Assembly: GCA_026770025.1 (NCBI GenBank)
Contig: JAMXDE010000025.1
Span: 496,001-560,000 of the forward strand
Direction of reading: 5' to 3'
Length of the DNA: 64,000 bases
From: Craspedostauros australis
Taxonomy: Eukaryota; Bacillariophyta; Bacillariophyceae; Mastogloiales; Achnanthaceae
Translations under genes and position numbers: made by a program
In this document: positions 54,354 through 62,568 of the stretch, piece by piece
Position numbering within the stretch: the stretch's first letter is position 1
Layout: each line of letters starts with the position of its first letter
Notes under the pieces: model-generated
What the model was told of the DNA's origin: nothing
Database searches by the model: none
What the model saw: the letters and a program-made list of their open reading frames with translations, nothing else

Positions 54354-57300
54354 TCATTCGAATGTTCTCGATGTGTCAAGGTATGACTTCTCATGTTCAC
54401 GTTGTAAGTCGGCCTTGATGTTCTTGGTGAATCCGTCGCTTGTGTTCTGCTCGGATTTGACGAAAATGATTTCGATGGTTTTGTTGATTACCATATTCCT
54501 CACGTAGTGATGGCGCACGTCGATGTGCCGCGATCGTTGGGATGTTGATGGATTCTTGGCGATGAAGATTGCCCCGATGTTGTCCACGCGGACCTTGATC
54601 GGTGTCTTCACTGGGATGCCCACACTTTCGAGTAGCTGCACAACGAAGAAGATCTCCTTTGCCGCTTCGGAAAGGGCAACGTATTCTGCTTCGGATGAGC
54701 TGAGTGTGACGGCCTTCTGTGCCTTGGATCGCCAAAGGATTGGTACCTTGCACAGGTATAGGATGAATCCCCCTACGCTGATTCTCGTGTTCTTGTCTCC
54801 TGCATATTCGCTATCGCAGAAGAGTTCCATGTCCCAGCCGTCGTCATCTGGACGCGCTGGATGGATCTTCAATCCATAGTCCTTTGTATCGATCACATAC
54901 TTGATGATCCGATACATCTCCTTCATTGCGGCCTTGGTGGGCCCGATCAATACCTTGGAGAGTTCCCGCACAGGGTTCGCGATATCTGGTCGCGAGTGCT
55001 TGATGAGGAAGAGTAGCATACCGACGCCTCGGCGGTATTCGGCATGTTCTTCTGGTCCGACCTTCTGCAGTCCGTTATCTTCGGATGGTCGTACGATGAT
55101 TTGACCCGGGGTTCCCGGTGTCCCATAGCGTTGCATCTTCTCAACCTTGGTTCCGAACTCTTCAATGAGGTGTCGGATGAGATGTGGTTGACGCAATGTC
55201 GCTCTAGTCTTGTCATGGTTCAGTTCGATGTTGCAGCTGAGGTAATCTCCGAGTCCGCGCTCGATTGTCACCTTGAACTTGCTGCCTTGGATGTCCTTCA
55301 GGAATGTCTCCAGTGCCTTGGAATCTCCGCAACAGAAGCAATCGTCCACGTAGATGGCCATGATCATGCTTCCTTCGTTCGTCTTCCTGTAGAACAGGCA
55401 CGGGTCTGCTGCGCTCTGTTCGAAGTTGATATTCTTGAGGGTCGATACCAACATCTTGAACCATTGCCTGGCGCTCTGCACAAGTCCGTAGATTGGCTTG
55501 TGTAGGGTCAGGGCTTCGTCTGGTTGATGATCCATCCCGTTGGGACAGTTCATGTAGATCTCCTCGTCGAGGTCTCCATGTAGGAATGCCGTTACGACAT
55601 CGACGAGTGCGCAGTCCATCTTCTTGATTAGCATGATCACCATCATGACCCGATAGGTCACGTCATGAATGACGGGTGAGTAATGTTCTTGGAAGTCTAC
55701 TCCTGCGACTTGTGAATAGCCACATGCAACGAGCCATGCTCGATGTGTGCCGTCACGCTTCAGCTTGAAGACCCATTTGCATTTGCAGCATCTGCGGCCG
55801 CGTGGGATGGCGTCTCGTCTGATCTTGCTATACACCTTGCGTGTATCCATGGAGTCGAACTCTTTCTTGATGGCTGCTCGATATCCCTTCCGATGGATAG
55901 GATCTGGGTGATTGAAGGCTCCGTCGAACGTTGTAGGTTCGATGTGCTTCTCTGGTTCCTTATTCTCGTCCTGCATCGACAGTCCGATGTCGATCGCTGG
56001 TGATTCGGTAATGATTGCATTCATTCCGTATAGTCCTGTTGTGCTATGATGAGTGATCTCGATCTCTTCATCTTCGTCTTCGATTTCCTCATCATCTGTA
56101 GTTTCATTGTTGGAGTTGTCGATCATCTCGTCGCTGAGTTCGTCACTCGCCTCGTTGGATGATGGATCGCTCTCATAGCCTTCTTCCTTTCGACCTCGTT
56201 CGTTGAAGTCTGCGAGCTCGCGCAGAGCTCTGGGAATACTCTTCCCTGCAGTTGACTTGGGATTAGCTTCTCCCTTCCTGCCTCGTGCTTCGTGACGTCG
56301 GATCCTCTCCTTTCTAGCTATGTCACGCTTGTTTGGTTTGCTTGGTGGAAATCTAGATGGTGTGTCATGTGTAGACCTCGCTGGTGTGTTCGGAGGAGTG
56401 ACACCTGTCTCGTCATCGGCTTCGTCGCCGGAGGGTAGGATTTCGTCATCCTCATGATTGGATTCGCTCCGATCTTCCTCGTCATTCTGGATTAGTTGAG
56501 TCACTGCTCCGTCGTCCTCATTATCCTCATCATCGCTGTCTGATAGGATGTGGTAACTGTTGCTGTCAGCGAAAGATACTCTCTTCGCTTCCGATGTTTG
56601 ACGCGTTGCCGTCCTTGGCGTTGCTCCCTTCCGTCCGATGGTTGTGAAGCCGTCTGCGTCCGTTGTTCCTGTTTCATTGGATATGTTCGGTGCTGGTGCC
56701 CAGCCACGGAACTGTCCGTATGATTGGTTGAGCCACTTGATGTCTCGTGAACAGATGAGTGACTTGGTCGATGGTCTGTACATGTTGTAGACCCCTGATG
56801 CATGTTGGTGTGCATATCCGATGAACACCATCTCTTCTCCTCTGTTCTTGAGTTTGGCGGTGATCCCGCCGTAGGTAGTCTTCACAACACCTACCTCTCC
56901 AAACGTGCGGAGTGCATCCGCATATGGTGGATCGTTGCCGAAGAATTGTCGATGTGGTGACTCCTTCTGGTTCTTCGCTACGGTGATATTGGCGATGGCA
57001 GTGGCAGTGCTAGCAGCCGCTGCCCACAGGCCATGCCTATACTCTTCGTCGAGCTGTGCTCCGTTGAGCATGGAGCGAATCTTGGTGTAGAGGTACGCGA
57101 ACTTGCGTTCCACTCTGCCGTTCTGTTGCGGCGTGTTCGATGCCGTGTATTCGAATTTCACGTTGAGTCCTGCATCGATGAGAATATCCTGCGTGGATTT
57201 GTTCTCTCCGCTGTTGTCACCTCTGAAGATGATCTGTTGGTCACCAGTCTGTGACTTGATCGTCTGGATGAATCGTTTGATGTATCCTGGTTGATCACTC

Positions 57301-60300
57301 TTGTTCTTGAGAAAGAAACTCCAGCAGTGATCCGTGCAGTCGTCCACGATCAGGGTCCAGTAGCGTTTATCTCCGAAGCTTATGTGTTTAGTATAACTAA
57401 TGTCAATGAAGAACCGTTCGCCGCGGCGAGTCGCTCTTGGAATGGTTGCCTTCGGAATATTCTTCACTCTTGCGTTCGCGACCGCGCAGTCACGACACAC
57501 CGGCATCTCGCCGATGATTTTCCATCCGTACTGAGCGGCCGTCCGCTTCATGGTCTCGAGTGGCGCGTGGCCGAGCATTCGGTGCAGGTTCACCGCGCTG
57601 ATCTCCTTGGATGGATTCTTGACGATAGCTGTACAAGCTTTGTCGTCATCTGTTGGCATGATGGGATGCATCTGCACCCCCGTGATGAATCCGTTGGATG
57701 TGGGGAAGACTTGGTCGAATACGATCTTCGTTCCGGATCCGTTGATGATGTCCATCAGAATGCCATTGTTACCAAGCTGGTAACCGTTGTACAGAGCCTT
57801 GTTCGTGGAGAAAAGGTTCACCGCCATTTTCGGTGTGTACTTCACGTCATCGAGCCGGATGATGTGGCCAGTGTTGTTTCGCTGCTTGACTTTCAAGCGA
57901 ATGGATCCCATCTTGGGAGAATCCAGCTTCGTGCTGTCTCCCACTTGGACGAAGGACTTGATGTGCCGCACGTTGAAGAGAGCGGCGTCTGAATTGACGA
58001 TGTGACACGAAGCTCCGCTGTCGGCGAGCCAGGTGTCCTTGTTGACCTTGTCCTTGTACTTGGTGCTCAGCTCGTGGAGTTGCTCCACAGCTGCCGCAGC
58101 TATCTCGTTGTCGAAGCTGCCATCATCATCGTCTTCGTGAACTCCATCTTCGTTGTATGGAGGATGATGATCTCCGTCATCCATGTCATCGGGTAGTTGC
58201 GCGTAGTCCGATGGAATCGTACTGTTCCGATGAGATCCTGTGGCTGGATCGTATGGATGGACCCGTGGTCGTTCGCGTAAGAGTACGCGCATACATCCTC
58301 CAAGGATGTAATGAAGATCCGTCTCTGGGATCGTCTCTGTATCGGCTGCTTCCAGTATGCGATTGATCACAACCGAATTGGCGAGAATCTCTTCAATCGA
58401 TCTGAAGTTCTCGGATAGGATGGATCCCATCATGTTGACCCATATCGGTCTGAGTACTCCTCGTTCGATTCCTGGGAATAGGCTCACTCCTGCTTCCATC
58501 ACTGCATCGAAGATGAGTTGCTTCTGGATCACCAATGCTGTTTCTGTTGCATATGGGATGGTGTCATGACGATGGAGGTAGTTGGACCTGTTGGGATCCT
58601 CGATTGGTGGGAAATCGATATTCCCTGGGTAGACGACACGCTCGTTTGGATTGAAGCTGTCGTCTGGATGATTGCCGTCCTCGGATTCGTCGCTGTCATC
58701 CTCGTCGAAGATGCCCGATCTGTTGTTCCCCGCCGCTGGAGGAGGAGGCGCCGCGCCGCGGTCCGCCTCGTCGTCTTCATCTGTGCCGTTCTCGTCGGCG
58801 TCGTCGTCGTCGTCGTCGCTCATGGCCTCTTCGATGTCGCTATCGTAGGCCTCGTCCATCTCAGCTTCGTCGCCGTATGAACCGATCAGGTCGTGCGCGT
58901 TGAAGCAGCATTCGTAGCTCACTTCGCGTCTTGGATCCACCTCGTGGATGATTGGCTCCTCGCTGAGCCACTCCGGGATGATCTCATCATCCTGTACTTC
59001 GTCGTCACTCCCGACGTATTCGAAGTTATCGAAGAAGGAGTCTTCGATGTAGTCGTCGGACACCAACATGCAGAGCGGCATGTCCTTCGCAGAGAGTACC
59101 ATCTCGTGCCCGCTCTTGTCGTGTCCTTGCGTTGCTGTGTTGGCCTGTTCGTCGGCCTTCTTCTTCTTGTTGAACTTCTTCTTTCGGCACTCCGCCTCGC
59201 GGTGTCCGAAGATGCCGCAGTAGTTGCACTTGCCCTTGAAGCCGCTTCCCTTGTTGCGTTTTCCGTTCATCTTGTTGTTGTTGTTGTTGTTTTTCTTGTT
59301 GTTCGGTTTCTTGCGTTCTGGGCAATCGGCGGATCTATGGCCATACACGCCACAGTTGTGACAAGTACCCTTGAAGTTACCGGTGCTTGTGAAGCCGGTG
59401 TCGTTGCTCTTCGTGTTACTGTCTTGGAAGTTGTCGACGTATGCTTTGCCTCCTCTGTGAGTGGCGTATGCAGTACGGAGTACTCCTCTGATCGAGTTGA
59501 TGGTGACCAGTTCCGGATTGAACGTGAGTTGGTGTTGGAAGTTCACGATGTGAGTTCTGTACTCGTTGCTCACCGTGCTGAGGATTTGCATGACCATTTC
59601 CTCGTCCGAGATCTCATACTTGACATCGTGGAGACGCGATCGTAGACTCTCGAGTTGCGTGATGTAGATGTCGGGGTCCGTGTCTCTCTTCATCTTTTCG
59701 TTGTTGAATTGGCGCTTGAGTTTGATCTTCGTCACCGCGTCGGATGGTCGGAACTTCTCCGCGAGAACGTTCCACGCTGCGTGTGCGTCTCCTTCGGGGT
59801 AGTCGTCGGAGATACATTGGTTGATGTACTGGATGGCCTGCTTACCTTTTCCTTTCTCTGCATCCATCATGAGGATCAGATCGCTGAAGCAGTCGCATCC
59901 CAGTTCGTAGATCTCCTCCATCGCTTCCTTGGCTTCACCGGCGGCTGCCGCGATCTCGCTCACTGTTGGCACCTTGGTCTTGCCCAACATCACGTCTCTC
60001 GTCTTCTGTGCACGAGCGTATGCCTTCGCTTGGGACTCCCATGCGCTGTAGTCTTCCTGTTCACCGCTGAACATTGGCGCCTTGATGCGTCGCTTGTTCA
60101 CGTTGGCTGATGTCGCCATGTTGGTTCGTTGTTTCGTCGTTGGTGCGCTCGCGCCCTTGATTTCCGTCTGTTTCTGTGTTGTCACTTTTTCGATTTTCGC
60201 TTGTTGTTTCGCGAGGACTGATTTGCTCACAAATTCTCCTCCTGGTGGTGTCTCACTTTTCCCACCCTGTTTGGCTGTGCGAATGCTCTTCGTCACACCA

Positions 60301-60524
60301 GTCTCCTCTTGCTTGATCGCCTCGAGAATGCTCTTCTCCTTACGGTGTAGTCTTGCAGACCGTTCTTCTTCGGTCTCGTCGATCGCGCTTGCGTCTGCGC
60401 CTGATAGGACAGTAGCTGCGGCTGCTTCCTTCTCTTGTCGTGGTGGAGTCTCACTCGCACCTTCTTCTCTCTTGATAGTCGGATTGGACAGAGGGATGTC
60501 TTTCAATTCCTCTTCCTCGCTCAT
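54354..60524 (-). CDS. Polyprotein of element D (gag-pol), 2056 residues
   Basis: Same length and part order as the polyprotein of B: charged N-terminus, gag, two CCHC knuckles, an acidic and helical extra region, protease, integrase, reverse transcriptase with YVDDCFCCGD, RNase H. By eye it differs from B at a few tens of residues. A visible cluster of changes lies at about residues 98-125, just before gag; the rest are scattered. Start ATG at 60524, 82 bp inside the 5' LTR. Confidence 0.95.
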   Translation of the reverse strand: MSEEEELKDIPLSNPTIKREEGASETPPRQEKEAAAATVLSGADASAIDETEEERSARLHRKEKSILEAIKQEETGVTKSIRTAKQGGKSETPPGGEFVSKSVLAKQQAKIEKVTTQKQTEIKGASAPTTKQRTNMATSANVNKRRIKAPMFSGEQEDYSAWESQAKAYARAQKTRDVMLGKTKVPTVSEIAAAAGEAKEAMEEIYELGCDCFSDLILMMDAEKGKGKQAIQYINQCISDDYPEGDAHAAWNVLAEKFRPSDAVTKIKLKRQFNNEKMKRDTDPDIYITQLESLRSRLHDVKYEISDEEMVMQILSTVSNEYRTHIVNFQHQLTFNPELVTINSIRGVLRTAYATHRGGKAYVDNFQDSNTKSNDTGFTSTGNFKGTCHNCGVYGHRSADCPERKKPNNKKNNNNNNKMNGKRNKGSGFKGKCNYCGIFGHREAECRKKKFNKKKKADEQANTATQGHDKSGHEMVLSAKDMPLCMLVSDDYIEDSFFDNFEYVGSDDEVQDDEIIPEWLSEEPIIHEVDPRREVSYECCFNAHDLIGSYGDEAEMDEAYDSDIEEAMSDDDDDDADENGTDEDDEADRGAAPPPPAAGNNRSGIFDEDDSDESEDGNHPDDSFNPNERVVYPGNIDFPPIEDPNRSNYLHRHDTIPYATETALVIQKQLIFDAVMEAGVSLFPGIERGVLRPIWVNMMGSILSENFRSIEEILANSVVINRILEAADTETIPETDLHYILGGCMRVLLRERPRVHPYDPATGSHRNSTIPSDYAQLPDDMDDGDHHPPYNEDGVHEDDDDGSFDNEIAAAAVEQLHELSTKYKDKVNKDTWLADSGASCHIVNSDAALFNVRHIKSFVQVGDSTKLDSPKMGSIRLKVKQRNNTGHIIRLDDVKYTPKMAVNLFSTNKALYNGYQLGNNGILMDIINGSGTKIVFDQVFPTSNGFITGVQMHPIMPTDDDKACTAIVKNPSKEISAVNLHRMLGHAPLETMKRTAAQYGWKIIGEMPVCRDCAVANARVKNIPKATIPRATRRGERFFIDISYTKHISFGDKRYWTLIVDDCTDHCWSFFLKNKSDQPGYIKRFIQTIKSQTGDQQIIFRGDNSGENKSTQDILIDAGLNVKFEYTASNTPQQNGRVERKFAYLYTKIRSMLNGAQLDEEYRHGLWAAAASTATAIANITVAKNQKESPHRQFFGNDPPYADALRTFGEVGVVKTTYGGITAKLKNRGEEMVFIGYAHQHASGVYNMYRPSTKSLICSRDIKWLNQSYGQFRGWAPAPNISNETGTTDADGFTTIGRKGATPRTATRQTSEAKRVSFADSNSYHILSDSDDEDNEDDGAVTQLIQNDEEDRSESNHEDDEILPSGDEADDETGVTPPNTPARSTHDTPSRFPPSKPNKRDIARKERIRRHEARGRKGEANPKSTAGKSIPRALRELADFNERGRKEEGYESDPSSNEASDELSDEMIDNSNNETTDDEEIEDEDEEIEITHHSTTGLYGMNAIITESPAIDIGLSMQDENKEPEKHIEPTTFDGAFNHPDPIHRKGYRAAIKKEFDSMDTRKVYSKIRRDAIPRGRRCCKCKWVFKLKRDGTHRAWLVACGYSQVAGVDFQEHYSPVIHDVTYRVMMVIMLIKKMDCALVDVVTAFLHGDLDEEIYMNCPNGMDHQPDEALTLHKPIYGLVQSARQWFKMLVSTLKNINFEQSAADPCLFYRKTNEGSMIMAIYVDDCFCCGDSKALETFLKDIQGSKFKVTIERGLGDYLSCNIELNHDKTRATLRQPHLIRHLIEEFGTKVEKMQRYGTPGTPGQIIVRPSEDNGLQKVGPEEHAEYRRGVGMLLFLIKHSRPDIANPVRELSKVLIGPTKAAMKEMYRIIKYVIDTKDYGLKIHPARPDDDGWDMELFCDSEYAGDKNTRISVGGFILYLCKVPILWRSKAQKAVTLSSSEAEYVALSEAAKEIFFVVQLLESVGIPVKTPIKVRVDNIGAIFIAKNPSTSQRSRHIDVRHHYVRNMVINKTIEIIFVKSEQNTSDGFTKNIKADLQREHEKSYLDTSRTFE

Positions 60525-60606
60525 TCAGCCTGCTGCTCTTGAATGATGTTCGTCTTCCTCGCACGATACGATTCGCGGGCTCGCCCTGATCTATCGTTTA
60601 TAAACG

Positions 60607-61405
60607 TGTTGGCAAGTTCCGCTCACGGTAACCTACGATCGTGGAAGATGGTGTTGGTTGATAGTCGTCTGTTTGCTATTTCATTACGTTGGCACTCCGA
60701 TACTCTCGGTGTCCGTTCGTTCTCTTGCCCGATGCTCTCGGCGCTTCAATCTGTTTCGTAGATTCGGTCTCCGACTATGAGTCGGTACGCGAGATCCTCT
60801 CTCGCTCCTCTCTGTATTCTCTCTCTCTCTCTCTCACCATCGTGTGCTCATGCTACACGATACTCCGTGTTCGATGCGTGCTCCGCATTCGACACTCCGT
60901 TCATTCAGTACTGGTTCCTACTCCATGAGTACTTACCATTTGAAGTTCACCTTCTGTATCCATGATGCTGATCCTCTTCGGTCATCGTATCTTCACCTTC
61001 TGCTCTGACCTGGAGACAGATGTCGACGTGGTGACATGTTGACATCCTGTCGACGTCAGTAGGCGTCCTTCTGCTCTCCAGATGTCACGTTCCATTGGTA
61101 ATGCAGTAGTCTGTCAGATGATATCGTCATCTGAGGTTTAGTTGGGAAGTACCTCGAGATTCTCTTGGTACCATTGATGCATGGACGGACGATCTTCTGA
61201 TTCTCTCAGAAATCGTTATTTGCAAATTTCCTCCAGAAATCTTGCCCCTTTTCGTGTGTTCCATTTCCCCTGTAATTCTGACGAATCACAGCATACTATC
61301 GACACGAGTATAGTTATACCGTCCAAGTGCGCATGAGAGAATAACGGGTGAACGATGCACATATACACGTACATCTTGACATATACTCACATGTACATCT
61401 CGACA
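60607..61405 (-). repeat. 5' LTR of element D
   Basis: 799 bp, close to the LTRs of B (about 2% different, including a small length change near 60965). The palindrome CGTTTATAAACG abuts it at 60595-60606. Confidence 0.94.
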
Positions 61406-61429
61406 TCTCTAATCCGTCTGGAAGGTACT

Positions 61430-62390
61430 CATATCGATGGATCTGGATATCATGTGATCCTGTGTGTGGCAGTACTGTGAGCTACGCATCAAACCGTATA
61501 GTAACTCGACCATTTGTGCATGTAAAATTTCAGTTGCGATCCAATCCAACACTACCACCACTCCAAGCACACTCCAAAGAGTACGGCAATGGAATTTGAA
61601 GTCTAGACTCTGGTTGGAAAGGATCGAAATCTACGGATGCAGATATCAAATGGAAATGACTGGCGTCGTTCATCTGCACGCATGCCAATACCCCTTTCTG
61701 ACGGATCCAAGACCTCAAACTCCATAGCCGTACCCTTTGGAGTGTGCTTGGAGTGGTGGTAGTGTTGGATTGGATCGCGACTGACATTTTATATGGAAAA
61801 CTGGTCGAGTTACTGTGCAGTTTGATGCGTAGCTCACAGTATCGCCCTCACAGCATTACATAACATCCTGATCCGTAGATTTCGATCCTTTCCACATGGA
61901 TATATCATTTCAACCTCTATATCCGTAACCTTTGGAGGAGGTTCGGAGTCATCGAAGTGTTGGATTGGAATATGATTGACATTTTGTCTGCACACATGCT
62001 CAGAACGCTGTACAGCGCGATGAGTACCATTCCGTACTACTTGGTATCAGCATCCGTAGAATTGGATCCCTTCTAACCGGATCTAGGACTTCAAACTTGA
62101 TGACCGTACTCTTTGGAGTGCGCTTGGAGTTGTCCAGTTGATTGGATCTCTGAAAACGGCCTGTGCAATGCATCGATATGCACAATACTGCACAAGGTAA
62201 TGCATACCGTGCAGTCGCGTCCAACGCAGCACTGCGTGATATCAGCATCCGTAGATTTCGATAACTTCCAGACGGGTCCAACACTGCAGGCTCCATGGCC
62301 GTACTCTTGGGAGTGTGCTTGGAGTGGTGCAGTTGGTATCATCAAATATGCTTGACCTTTTTGTATGCACAGTACACACAGTGACTGAAC
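61430..62390. repeat. Degenerate satellite of about 190-bp units, first unit inverted
   Basis: A shared block (CATCCGTAGATTTCGAT, then CCGTACTCTTTGGAGTG and TGCTTGGAGTGGTG) recurs near 61700, 61880, 62050 and 62247 in forward orientation, and once inverted at about 61440-61642. The inverted copy and the 61695-61880 copy form arms of roughly 180-200 bp around a short centre. Units differ widely from each other. No gene. Confidence 0.7.
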
Positions 62391-62568
62391 GGTATCGCAG
62401 GATTGGACTACATGGAATCTGAAACTCCTCGCAGTTGGGTCTGGACCATCCCAAAGTAGGTACATGCCAATGGCTGATGTCAGTATGCAATATAGTTGGT
62501 TGAACCCTCTACTCGTATTCCACAGAACAGGATTCATCACCAACATTATAAACTTGTCTCGTCTACTC

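Larger units (their letters stand above)
53538..61405 (-). mobile_element. Copia-type LTR retrotransposon D, sister of B, with unequal LTRs
   Basis: This element is 7868 bp with one uninterrupted polyprotein frame about 99% identical to that of B. Its LTRs, however, differ from each other at about 60 of some 798 positions. The 5' LTR (60607-61405) differs from the B LTR by only about 2%; the 3' LTR (53538-54333) is the divergent one. The flanks do not match (ATCGAA left, TCTCTA right), so there is no target duplication. Coding looks whole; the element as a unit looks recombinant. Confidence 0.93.
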
